Shown piece by piece: positions 56,953 to 64,000 of a DNA stretch of 64,000 nucleotides. The notes beneath the pieces are model-generated. The model searched no databases, was not told the DNA's origin, and saw only the letters and a list, made by a program, of their open reading frames with translations. The translations under genes were made by a program, and so were the position numbers. Position 1 is the first letter of the stretch; each line of letters starts with the position of its first letter. This stretch comes from Lactococcus sp. S-13 (GTDB taxonomy: Bacteria; Bacillota; Bacilli; Lactobacillales; Streptococcaceae): NCBI RefSeq assembly GCF_004210295.1, contig NZ_SDAK01000001.1, forward strand, positions 248,001 to 312,000, written 5' to 3'.

Positions 56953-57810
56953 TTAGTCTTTTTTATGTACATCAATTGCTGAAAGTAGCATTTCTTCAAC
57001 TCCTGCTGCGTCTGGATCGTGGAAACCTTCACCTTTATCTAACCCCCGCATCAGCATCATTTCACTTTCAGTGAGTTCAAAATCAAAAATATCCATATTA
57101 GATTTAATTCGTTCCGGATTAGTGGATTTCGGAAATACTATTATCTCATCTTGTATTTCAAATCTCAAAATAATTTGGCCACTATTTTTATTATACTTAT
57201 GTGCAATTTTGGTAATTACTGAATCCGATAGAAGCTCTTTGTTCCCGCTTCCTAAAGGTCCCCAACTTTGAATATGTACTCCTGCTTCATTCATTAACTG
57301 GCGCAATTCTCTTTGTTGACAATAAGGATTATATTCTACCTGATTGACAGATGGTAACGATTCAAACTGTGGTACAAAATTTTTCCAAATTTTTGGTGTC
57401 ATATTACTAACACCTATCGATCGGATTTTTCCTTCATTTTTCGCTTCTTCCATCGCCTTCCAAGCTCCAACAACATCACCATAAGGATGATGAATCAGGT
57501 AAAGATCCATGTAATCTAATCCTAACTTTTCAAGTGATGTATCAATAGCTTTCTTTGCCCCTTCATAGCCAAAGTCCTGAATCCACAATTTACTTGTTAC
57601 AAAAATTTCTTTTCTAGTTATTCCGCTATCTCTAATTGCTTTACCTACTTCTCTCTCGTTGAAATAGGCAGCGGCTGTATCAATATGTCGGATTCCAGAT
57701 GCCAAAGCTTCTTTTACTGCGTTATAAGTGCTGCCATCGGCAGGGATTAAGAAGGTTCCAAAGCCTAAAACTGGAATCTCTACACCATCATTTAATTTTA
57801 TGTTATCCAT
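56953..57810 (-). CDS. Aldo/keto reductase (2,5-diketo-D-gluconate reductase type)
   Basis: 285-residue NADPH-dependent AKR. GIRHIDTAAAYFNE gives the catalytic Asp and Tyr, FVTSKLWIQDFG the Lys and DLYLIHHPYGD the His; IGVSNM and the cofactor loop VFPKSTNPERIKSN follow. Reduces small aldehydes or ketones; natural substrate unknown. A perfect inverted repeat in its promoter region suggests strong regulation. Confidence 0.87.
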   Translation of the reverse strand: MDNIKLNDGVEIPVLGFGTFLIPADGSTYNAVKEALASGIRHIDTAAAYFNEREVGKAIRDSGITRKEIFVTSKLWIQDFGYEGAKKAIDTSLEKLGLDYMDLYLIHHPYGDVVGAWKAMEEAKNEGKIRSIGVSNMTPKIWKNFVPQFESLPSVNQVEYNPYCQQRELRQLMNEAGVHIQSWGPLGSGNKELLSDSVITKIAHKYNKNSGQIILRFEIQDEIIVFPKSTNPERIKSNMDIFDFELTESEMMLMRGLDKGEGFHDPDAAGVEEMLLSAIDVHKKD

Positions 57811-57846
57811 ATTTTCTATTCTTCCTTAAAATATTTTATCCCTTAC

Positions 57847-57895
57847 ATTCTCCACTTAGTCATATAATTATACATTATATGACTAAGTGGAGAAT
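57847..57895. promoter_or_regulatory. Perfect 22-bp inverted repeat upstream of the aldo/keto reductase
   Basis: Arms 57847-57868 and 57874-57895 (ATTCTCCACTTAGTCATATA and its inverse) are perfect with a 5-base centre. On the - strand the centre holds TATAAT and the right arm a TTAGTC-like -35, so the repeat covers the probable promoter. Likely operator of a dimeric regulator; it could also fold as a hairpin or be a small mobile remnant. Confidence 0.6.
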
Positions 57896-57947
57896 CTTTT
57901 GATATTTATCATCTTTCTTCTAAAACTTTTCTAGTGTTCACTCTCAT

Positions 57948-58154
57948 TTAATCTTCAATATACTCTAGAATATCTTTTGGTTGGCAATCTAAAGCCTTAC
58001 ATATCTCTTCCAAAGTCGAAAACCTGATTGCCTTAGCTTTCCCATTTTTTAAAATTGAAATGTTAGCCATAGTTATACCTACTTTTTCCGATAGTTCGGT
58101 CACTGACATTTCTCGTTCTACCAACATTCGATCGATGTGTACTTTAATTGACAT
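57948..58154 (-). CDS. XRE-family (YozG-like) transcriptional regulator
   Basis: 68 residues, almost entirely one helix-turn-helix: MSVTELSEKVGITMANISIL then STLEEICKALDCQPKDIL. This short type is normally coupled to a DUF2975 membrane protein directly upstream; here that partner survives only as a relic. AGGAG precedes the ATG. Intact, so it may still regulate other promoters. Confidence 0.82.
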   Translation of the reverse strand: MSIKVHIDRMLVEREMSVTELSEKVGITMANISILKNGKAKAIRFSTLEEICKALDCQPKDILEYIED

Positions 58155-58168
58155 TTATAGCATAACTC

Positions 58169-58440
58169 CTATACTGTTAAATCATTTTCAGATTTAATTT
58201 TCATCATCTTCCTAAGTGACTTTTCCATAACACCCGCAAAGATACTCAAGATTAGTGATGGTAATTTCAAAAGATATAAAACCAGTAAAATTCGTTATTT
58301 TTACAATATAACTAATCACCCGAATTATTACGATAAGCAAAAAAAGGAACTTTTAATTGATATAACTTTATTGATAAATTAATTAATGAAAAATGATGTC
58401 GTTAGCAAATTATTGCAATAACAATCAGAGTGATTATTAA
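58169..58440 (-). pseudogene. DUF2975 membrane protein relic
   Basis: The stretch just before the XRE gene ends LILSIFAGVMEKSLRKMMKI then KSENDLTV-stop (58171-58169), the well-conserved DUF2975 C-terminus. Upstream, hydrophobic pieces such as MLIITLIVIAIIC are broken by stops and frame changes. Gene dead. The 570 bases from here to 59010 hold nothing else I can name. Confidence 0.6.
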
Positions 58441-59010
58441 CATTTCTATTTTTCTTTAACTTTCCCGCAATGGACTTATTTTAGCAAAAAAGCATCTGTT
58501 TGTCAATGTATTTTTATCGAATATCAAAAAAATATACTTAGAGGAAAGACTGTACTTGACAGCAGTAAGGTTTTTTTCTCACGACGAAATGGCTCGACTG
58601 CTTGAAAATCATGAAAGAAATTTTAGAACCACCTATTTTCAATGCCAAATTAGCCCTTTTGGTAAAGAATTATTCCAAAAAAAAACACTACTAAATTATG
58701 GAAATTAAAAATATTCACTGTAAAGATTGCTCAACAGTCTACTACAATTCAAAGGAACTTGATTATTTAGTTCACTATTTGATAGAATTTGGAGAACACA
58801 CTACCATATTCTCTAGAATACTATTGCTTAAAAACTATTGTTTTCTTTGTTTCCATTTCTCGGAATAAGGAAAACCTTATAGCTTTTGTATGCTGAACTT
58901 TTTCTTTTTTATCAATTGCATATATAATTTAAAATTTTCCAATCTATTCTTTTGATTACTTAGTTTTTTTGGTATATGATTACAGTAATACAAAATACGG
59001 AGGAAGATAT

Positions 59011-59910
59011 ATGATTAATAATGTGGAAGTACTGCTAGTCGCAAAAGATAACCGCCTTTATTTTTTTGATGCTCTGACCGAGATAGATGTAATATCAGGA
59101 AGTGAGTTAAAAGAGATAGCCACACATGATAAGAATGACACGAGATTACTTTCTCGATACCAGCTCATTATTTTTATGGATAGTGGTTTCAATCCTGAAT
59201 ATGCAAGGATAGTTAAAAAATACTCTTCCGCTCGTTTAGTTCTCTTCTTTTGGAACAAGTTAACCCATGAGAAACTTGATTTATTATCTGACACGAAAAA
59301 GGATGGAATCATTGACGATTATTACAGCTTTGATCCCATAGAAGCTAAGAAGTATGGGCTTTATCATAACTCTACTTTTTATAAATCATGTGTGGATTTG
59401 ACGACGCAAACTCCTCAGTATGATTTATTTTTTGGAGGCAGCAATAAAGGAAGGCGAAATATTGCTCATGTCCTTAAAGAAAAGTTAGGAAATCTAGGGC
59501 TTTCGTTAAATCTTTTTATTATTGAAGGGGATGAGGGTAATAAAAATAAGGGCTATTTACCCTACCATCAATTTTTAGATTTTCTATCGCTTACAAATGG
59601 AATTTTAGAAATAATGCAGGAAGAGCAACATGGTCTCACATTGCGTACTATGGAGGCATTATTTTTCCAAAAGAAGCTCGTCACTACAAATTTAGAAATC
59701 AAACGATACTATTTCTATCATCCTGATAATATCTTTATTTTGGGTCATGATGCTTTAGAGGGTTTACCAGCGTTTATGAATAAACCTCATAAGCAGCTAA
59801 ATTCCAATATGATTCGATTTTTCGAACCTGACTTATGGATTCAACGCTTCTTCTGTACAGAAAAACTAGAAGATAATTATTTATATTTTGACTCACTTGA
59901 ACAGAAATGA
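59011..59910 (+). CDS. Glycosyltransferase-like protein (GT-B C-terminal pattern)
   Basis: About 299 residues. The middle has QYDLFFGGSNKGRRNIAHVL, a family hallmark of CgeB/GT-B-like glycosyltransferases, and the C-terminal half NGILEIMQEEQHGLTLRTME with KKLVTTNLEIKRYYFYHPDN matches the donor-sugar binding region (E..Q.G.T.R..EAL). ATG 59011 chosen because GGAGGAAG stands ahead; the frame is open from 58969. No other polysaccharide genes are adjacent, so it may be an orphan left by cluster decay. Confidence 0.6.
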   Translation: MINNVEVLLVAKDNRLYFFDALTEIDVISGSELKEIATHDKNDTRLLSRYQLIIFMDSGFNPEYARIVKKYSSARLVLFFWNKLTHEKLDLLSDTKKDGIIDDYYSFDPIEAKKYGLYHNSTFYKSCVDLTTQTPQYDLFFGGSNKGRRNIAHVLKEKLGNLGLSLNLFIIEGDEGNKNKGYLPYHQFLDFLSLTNGILEIMQEEQHGLTLRTMEALFFQKKLVTTNLEIKRYYFYHPDNIFILGHDALEGLPAFMNKPHKQLNSNMIRFFEPDLWIQRFFCTEKLEDNYLYFDSLEQK

Positions 59911-59953
59911 TAAATGAATAATCAAGAACTAGCTACTTACTTTTTCTTTTAAA

Positions 59954-60198
59954 GTGAACTAAAAAATCGAATACAGACTAGCTTGTTTTTGTAAATAATA
60001 AATATTGAGGGAGAGGAGGTTTAGGGTAAAACTATATCTTACTTCAGATTGCAACTCATATAGAAAAATTGTAAGTTACCCATTGGTAAGTGCTTGGATT
60101 TTTCAGAAAGTAATTTGGCTTCATATTTAAGCCGCATGAGCTTGATAAAAATAATTTCATTTAATAAAAAAGGAATAGAAACTTTCCTTTTAGTTCAC
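59954..60198. repeat. 245-base segment bounded by 11-bp inverted repeats
   Basis: GTGAACTAAAA (59954-59964) and TTTTAGTTCAC (60188-60198) bound a segment with no ORF. No target duplication is evident. It could be a small non-autonomous element or chance. The rest of 59911-60547 holds nothing I can support. Confidence 0.25.
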
Positions 60199-60547
60199 AG
60201 TGTTTATATTTTAAAGGACTCAATAGTGGTTTTGTTTTTTCGATACTGAGTTTGGAGGAATTTTTGGGTGTCGGTAACCAATATTATCTATCATTGATAC
60301 TAGCAATCGTTGTTGATAATATAATGTGGAAACAAAATCACCTATTTTTACTAAATAAACGTTATATAGAGTTACTTAAAACAACAATTATTCTTAAAAA
60401 TAAAACAGTTTCCTTGAGTCACCCATTTTATTATGTTAGAGTGTTAATGTAAGCGTATGCGCTAAATTACTATAAGGTATCACATATTAGAGTCATGAGT
60501 GTTGTGTCCAGGGTATGTTTTGTCTTAGCTAGAATGAACTATTAAGT

Positions 60548-60576
60548 TTGACAATCCAGAAAGTAGACCTTATACC
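60548..60576 (+). promoter_or_regulatory. Candidate promoter of the Asp23 operon
   Basis: TTGACA (60548-60553), 17-base spacer, TATACC (60571-60576). Confidence 0.5.
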
Positions 60577-60592
60577 TACTGGAAAGAAAATT

Positions 60593-60646
60593 ATGCTCTT
60601 CATTCTTAATCTCCTTTCGCTGACCTTAGTGATCCCAGTAGCTTGA
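60593..60646 (+). CDS. Very short hydrophobic ORF at the head of the Asp23 operon
   Basis: ATG 60593, preceded by GGAAAGAAAA, encodes MLFILNLLSLTLVIPVA and stops ten bases before the next start. Its place matches that of AmaP/other small membrane genes of Asp23 operons, so it may be a truncated remnant or a real micro-peptide. Confidence 0.3.
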   Translation: MLFILNLLSLTLVIPVA

Positions 60647-60655
60647 GAGGAGACG

Positions 60656-60847
60656 ATGGAAGAACTGGAAAAAGCATCGTTACCCAATCATCGGAGGGGG
60701 GGAATCGGTGGCTTAGTTGCTATTGCGTTCTTCATGCGTGGATTTTGGAAAACAATTCTGCTCCTTATCTTTATCATGGTAGGCGACTTTGTAGCTCTGT
60801 ATTTACAAAGGTCAGGATTAATCGAACAATTTAAAAATCGTAAATAA
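60656..60847 (+). CDS. DUF2273 family small membrane protein
   Basis: 63 residues with one or two membrane helices (GGLVAIAFFMRGFWKTILLLIF and GDFVALYLQRSGL). DUF2273 proteins typically lie between amaP and asp23 in alkaline-shock/envelope-stress operons. GAGGAG precedes the ATG; asp23 follows 21 bases later. Confidence 0.7.
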   Translation: MEELEKASLPNHRRGGIGGLVAIAFFMRGFWKTILLLIFIMVGDFVALYLQRSGLIEQFKNRK

Positions 60848-60868
60848 AGATAGACAAGGAGAAATAGT

Positions 60869-61420
60869 ATGGTACAAGAAAATATGAAACCTTTTGGCAC
60901 AATGGCAGAAACACAAACTAACCCTTCTGATAAGACAACACCTGCACCTGCCCATGAAATTAATGGTGAATTGACTTATGAAGATAAAGGGGTTCAAAAA
61001 ATCGTAGGGTATGCTTTGGAAAACGTTGATGGCTTACTTGCGGTTGAAGGAGGCTTCTTCTCTAATTTGACGAGCAAGTTAGTTAATACGGATAATGTCA
61101 CTTCTGGCGTTGATGTGGAAGTGGGTAAAACTCAAGTCGCAGTGGACTTGAAAGTCATCACCGAGTATGGCAAAAACGTACCGGATATTTATGAGAAAAT
61201 CAAAGCCGTTATTCTTAAAGAAGTGGCAAATATGACAGATTTAGATGTTGTGGAAGTCAATGTGACTGTGACTGATATCAAAACTAAAGCTGAACAAGAA
61301 GATGATGAAGTCACAGTGCAAGACCGTGTTGTAGGTGCTGGACAAAGCACTGGTAAATTCACTTCTAAACAAGTAGACAAAGTGGATGATATGACTCCTG
61401 AAAAAGGGCGGGTCGACTAG
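60869..61420 (+). CDS. Asp23/Gls24 family envelope stress protein
   Basis: 183 residues. ELTYEDKGVQKIVGYALENVDGLLAVEGG and VDLKVITEYGKNVPDIYEKIK with VVEVNVTVTDI are the Asp23 core. The C-terminal tail is charged. Asp23 proteins are abundant and anchored at the membrane by AmaP; here with DUF2273. AAGGAGAAAT precedes the ATG. Confidence 0.88.
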   Translation: MVQENMKPFGTMAETQTNPSDKTTPAPAHEINGELTYEDKGVQKIVGYALENVDGLLAVEGGFFSNLTSKLVNTDNVTSGVDVEVGKTQVAVDLKVITEYGKNVPDIYEKIKAVILKEVANMTDLDVVEVNVTVTDIKTKAEQEDDEVTVQDRVVGAGQSTGKFTSKQVDKVDDMTPEKGRVD

Positions 61421-61442
61421 TTGTCTACCTTATAGACACTAA

Positions 61443-61470
61443 AAGACCTCTTCAAGAGGTCTTCTTTTTT
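61443..61470 (+). terminator. Terminator after the Asp23 gene
   Basis: AAGACCTCTT (61443-61452) and AAGAGGTCTT (61454-61463), then a T-run. Confidence 0.8.
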
Positions 61471-61489
61471 AACTAGAGGAGGATATTAG

Positions 61490-62440
61490 ATGTTTCAATA
61501 TAGGATGTTAAAAACTGATGGACTTGATGAAAGTGCTATAAAGAATTTGAAAGATAAAAATGACGATAATATCATCTATTTTTACCATCCAACGAAGACT
61601 TTTTTTAAGCACTTAAAGCAACTCTATAAACTTGATATTCAATCATTATTTTATGATGAAAAAGAAGCAAAGTATGAGGCGAAAAATGAATCAGGAACAG
61701 AAAATATTGTCACGCTTCTTCTACTCTACCCCAAAGAAAGAACTGACGAACATATTGAACGAATGGTCAAGTCTCTTATTATTCTAAAATTTCAGACCAC
61801 TACTTTTGTCATTACTGAAGAAAAGGAGGACTTTCTTTTACATTTTCTAAAGGATTATGAAACTAAGGAAATGACAGGCGGGGAGAGTTTAATAGGACTT
61901 ATGAATGCAGCACTAGAAAAAATGTCCGATGATGCTCGAAAAATAAGAGATGAAATTACAGCAATAGAAACTTCAATTAGTAATTCTGGGCCCATTCGAC
62001 CTATTTTTAATAATCTTCTTCAGTTAAAAAAACATTTGATTACCCTTACTTTAACTTACGATAGTGATGATAAACTAATCGAATTTTTCAAACGTGAGAA
62101 GGACTTACTTCAGCTTAAAACAAATGGTGTAAACGGAACGATACAGCTAGAAGAAAGTTTAGATACTCTGAAAAAACTTGTCAAATCTTATGATAGGTAT
62201 CTTGGGCATCTTGATGTCATGATTACTAATCTTAGCTCTTTCCAATTGAACGCAATCATGAAAACTTTGACGGAGATTTCTATTGTTCTTACAGTTCCAA
62301 CCATTATTTATGGTTTCTGGGGTATCAACGTGAAACTTCCATTTGATGGTATGGATTTTGGTTTTCTATTAGTGTTTGGAATCTCGTTAATAATTAGTAG
62401 TACTGTATGGTTTTGGATGAAGAGAATGAAATTTTTGTAA
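61490..62440 (+). CDS. CorA-like divalent cation transporter with GIN instead of GMN
   Basis: 316 residues: a soluble N-terminal funnel with a long helical stalk (about 130-250) and two C-terminal membrane helices (VLTVPTIIYGFW; LLVFGISLIISSTVWFWM). The loop signature expected as G-M-N is GINVKLPFDG. CorA proteins pass Mg2+ (some Co2+ or Ni2+) as pentamers. AGAGGAGG precedes the ATG. Confidence 0.82.
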   Translation: MFQYRMLKTDGLDESAIKNLKDKNDDNIIYFYHPTKTFFKHLKQLYKLDIQSLFYDEKEAKYEAKNESGTENIVTLLLLYPKERTDEHIERMVKSLIILKFQTTTFVITEEKEDFLLHFLKDYETKEMTGGESLIGLMNAALEKMSDDARKIRDEITAIETSISNSGPIRPIFNNLLQLKKHLITLTLTYDSDDKLIEFFKREKDLLQLKTNGVNGTIQLEESLDTLKKLVKSYDRYLGHLDVMITNLSSFQLNAIMKTLTEISIVLTVPTIIYGFWGINVKLPFDGMDFGFLLVFGISLIISSTVWFWMKRMKFL

Positions 62441-62471
62441 TCCTAGTACTGTCTACGAACTTTCAGTACTG

Positions 62472-62528
62472 AAAGAATGTAAAAGACCACTGAAAGCTTG
62501 GCCCGTGGTCTTTTACATTCTTTTTATT
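62472..62528 (+). terminator. Strong terminator after the CorA-like gene
   Basis: Perfect 19-bp stem, 62472-62490 with 62505-62523, followed by TTTATTTT. On the 62530-62640 side only unidentifiable coding-like debris (KALTHPAMKHGASSH on the - strand) is seen. Confidence 0.85.
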
Positions 62529-62652
62529 TTAACAAGCGTCATCGACTTCCTCTAGTCCAACGGCTTGATCCCTAGTAATAGCACCATGTGAGAACTAGCG
62601 CCATGTTTCATAGCTGGATGAGTTAGGGCTTTATCAACTTCATTTTATTCAC

Positions 62653-62955
62653 TCATTTATCCTCTGTATATTCTGTAAGGCGAGTCACACTTAGTCGCAA
62701 GTTGTATTTATCGCGCAGTTTCGCTATCGTGTTCATCCTGTGACTTTTGTGGTGGGCATCGAGTGCGGCTTGATTTTCCCATGCATCAATCAAAAGCAAA
62801 GCTTCTGGATCATCAAGCGGTTGAAAGTAGTCGTATCGCAAGTTGCCAGACTTAGCACGAATTTCAGCTACCGTACCGGATTCCAGCATTTCTTGAGCAA
62901 ATTTTTGGGCAGCGTCGCCCTTACCACGGTAAATGATATTAATAATTAAGCTCAT
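62653..62955 (-). CDS. Antibiotic biosynthesis monooxygenase (ABM, YgiN-like) domain protein
   Basis: About 100 residues: LIINIIYRGKGDAAQKFAQE, NLRYDYFQPLDDPEALLLID and AWENQAALDAHHKSHRMN form the dimeric ferredoxin-like ABM barrel, often quinol oxidising. Start ATG 62955 (GGAGGT 6 bases ahead, within the previous gene) overlaps the CMD stop as ATGA. Functions with the CMD protein in a probable quinone or xenobiotic response. Confidence 0.8.
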   Translation of the reverse strand: MSLIINIIYRGKGDAAQKFAQEMLESGTVAEIRAKSGNLRYDYFQPLDDPEALLLIDAWENQAALDAHHKSHRMNTIAKLRDKYNLRLSVTRLTEYTEDK

Positions 62956-63269
62956 TTCCATACCTCCTTAGCAATGGCGAAGGCCAACCAAGCTTTTGGC
63001 CATCCTACGTAGAAAGCTAGATGTGTAATGGATTCAGAGATTTCCAACTGCGTCAAACCATTTTCTTTTCCTTTGCTCATATGAAATTTTAACTGTTCAA
63101 AGTTAGCGCCAGCTATTAAAGCTGTGATTGTTATTAGACTACGGTCGCGAGGTGAAAGTTCACTGTCACGTGTCCAGACTTGAGCGAATAATACATCATC
63201 ATTGAGCTCTGCGAATTTTGGGGCGAAATATCCTAACTGATCGTGGCCAGCAGTTTGTTTTTCTGCCAT
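62952..63269 (-). CDS. Carboxymuconolactone decarboxylase (CMD) family protein
   Basis: 105 residues with ELSPRDRSLITITALIAGANFEQLKFHMSKGKENGLTQLEISE, the CMD core. The C-x-x-C of AhpD-type thiol peroxidases is absent, so it is of the decarboxylase-like, non-redox type. AAGGAGAATC precedes the ATG. Followed by the ABM gene with a 4-base overlap. Confidence 0.83.
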   Translation of the reverse strand: MAEKQTAGHDQLGYFAPKFAELNDDVLFAQVWTRDSELSPRDRSLITITALIAGANFEQLKFHMSKGKENGLTQLEISESITHLAFYVGWPKAWLAFAIAKEVWK

Positions 63270-63316
63270 TTTGATTCTCCTTTTTATTTATTAAATTCTG
63301 TGAGTATTTACGAAAA

Positions 63317-63460
63317 TTACCAAGGCTGCGCGGTTGGTCCAACAGTGAACTCGCTCACATTGACATCAGCGGGTTGGTTCATGGCAAAGCTACTATACGA
63401 GGATAGGGTCAGGCTCAATCCCAAATTTATCATAGAGGCTATTCATATCCGCAGCGACTC
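63317..63460 (-). pseudogene. C-terminal relic of a short-chain dehydrogenase
   Basis: Upstream of the CMD gene the DNA encodes SLYDKFGIEPD, then after a frame change FAMNQPADVNVSEFTVGPTAQPW-stop (63319-63317). This is the typical end of a family of SDR oxidoreductases (FAxxQPxDVNVNEFTVGPTxQPW). The coding core is deleted. Together with CMD, ABM and a MerR-type promoter it would have formed an electrophile-response operon. Confidence 0.6.
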
Positions 63461-63528
63461 TCTTGTTATTTTCCTTCCTACCTCGAAAAGATCGAACTCA
63501 GCTCCTTTCTTTTTGACTTGATAGTTTC

Positions 63529-63559
63529 ATTTTAAACCTTGAAGTGGACTTCAAGTCAA
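63529..63559 (-). promoter_or_regulatory. MerR-type promoter with 19-bp spacer and central dyad
   Basis: On the - strand TTGACT (63559-63554), a 19-base spacer and TAAAAT (63534-63529). The spacer is filled by CTTGAAGT-NN-ACTTCAAG (63538-63555), a perfect 8-bp dyad. Over-long spacer plus central dyad is the signature of MerR-activated promoters. Likely drives the SDR relic and the CMD/ABM genes; no merR gene is visible in the window. Confidence 0.7.
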
Positions 63560-63757
63560 GAGAAAAGTTTTTTATTGAAGATTATTTTGAAAAAACTGAG
63601 AGGATCCAAAGATTATTAGAAAAGTCATATAGTTGATTTAGAAAAAATGAAATGTTAGTGACTCAGAAAATCAAATTTATCAGTGACATTCTAATGTTTT
63701 TTGAGACTATTCTTAAGTATTATGTTTAGATTGGTTACTCATTAATTTTACTAAAAT

Positions 63758-63786
63758 GGCGTGATAACTTAAAAAGCTATCACGCC
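63758..63786. terminator. Terminator-like hairpin near the right end
   Basis: GGCGTGATA (63758-63766) with TATCACGCC (63778-63786), then TCTATTTT. Confidence 0.6.
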
Positions 63787-63902
63787 TCTATTTTCTATGA
63801 CTCATGAACAATTTCATTTCTATTCCAAAATTCTGTTCAAAAACTAATTATGTGGATTTCTCAAAAATTGTTACTATTTTATACTTAACACGTTTAATTA
63901 TT

Positions 63903-64000
63903 TTATATCTTCTCTTTTCCTCCAGATAAATGATTAACCTCTATTTCAATAGAATCTAATTGGTCATTTTGATTTGAAGCGTTATATTGTATATCAAAAA
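63903..64000 (-). CDS. C-terminal end of an unknown gene (cut by window edge)
   Basis: The - strand is open from the window edge to TAA 63903: ...FDIQYNASNQNDQLDSIEIE then VNHLSGGKEKI. Too short to assign. Confidence 0.35.
   Translation of the reverse strand, partial: FDIQYNASNQNDQLDSIEIEVNHLSGGKEKI

Noticed and set aside
60252-60452. 66-codon frame on the + strand
   Set aside because: GGAG-like bases precede it, but the sequence is AT-rich with no family pattern and no operon context.
62531-62640. Coding-like debris on the - strand (KALTHPAMKHGASSH)
   Set aside because: Looks like a gene fragment but is too short and broken to assign.

Overview
The window is low-GC Firmicute DNA and is most probably from the genus Lactococcus. 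The main evidence is gene order. A hisC-hisZ-hisG-hisD-hisB-hisH-hisA-hisF-hisIE-hisK operon lies behind a histidine T-box. An ABC-ATPase gene precedes ilvDBNCA, with aldB and aldR (RidA family) nearby. XerS is present as the single-site chromosome-dimer recombinase, and a sortase A gene follows gyrA. The species is not settled, because leuABCD is missing from its usual place and a metal transporter sits between ilvA and aldB.

Left part (1-19.6 kb), nearly all on the + strand: 3' end of sbcC; rlmCD; an AbiE type IV toxin-antitoxin pair with a visible operator; truB-ribF; an LDH-like dehydrogenase; gyrA; apbE; srtA; tpiA; a penicillin V acylase/bile salt hydrolase family enzyme; an APC permease; a secreted histidine phosphatase (the only - strand gene here); a DAHP synthase behind a Phe/Tyr-rich leader-peptide attenuator; and xerS with a possible dif-type site in front of it.

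Middle part (19.7-50.1 kb), nearly all on the - strand: aldR-aldB, an inserted Mn/Zn-type ABC transporter with a transposase relic, ilvA-C-N-B-D plus an ABC ATPase, trmFO, a DUF3042 small membrane protein, an Spx paralogue without the CXXC pair, topA, dprA, trhO (+), the complete his operon with its T-box, a patch of dead genes (LOG-type and deoxyribosyltransferase relics), and rnr. The gene strand flips exactly at xerS, as expected of a replication terminus.

Right part (50.2-64 kb) is accessory: an IbrA/IbrB-like pair (PP-loop sulfurtransferase-fold protein plus ParB-like protein), a cell-surface cluster with a duplicated C-terminal domain and a frameshifted sortase substrate, a TetR regulator, an aldo/keto reductase next to a perfect 22-bp inverted repeat, the remains of a DUF2975/XRE pair, a glycosyltransferase-like gene, an Asp23 stress operon, a CorA-type transporter, and a CMD/ABM redox pair downstream of a fossil SDR gene that still carries a MerR-type promoter.

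Cross-cutting signals: five genes (rlmCD, truB, the acylase, xerS, trmFO) have an extended -10 box placed so that transcription should begin at or within a base of the start codon. This predicts leaderless mRNAs, three of them for RNA-modification enzymes. A short palindrome of the form CTGAC-(N)-GTCAG recurs in and between genes. One orphan promoter-terminator unit near 16.5 kb looks like a small RNA gene. No rRNA, tRNA, CRISPR array or intact insertion sequence was seen.
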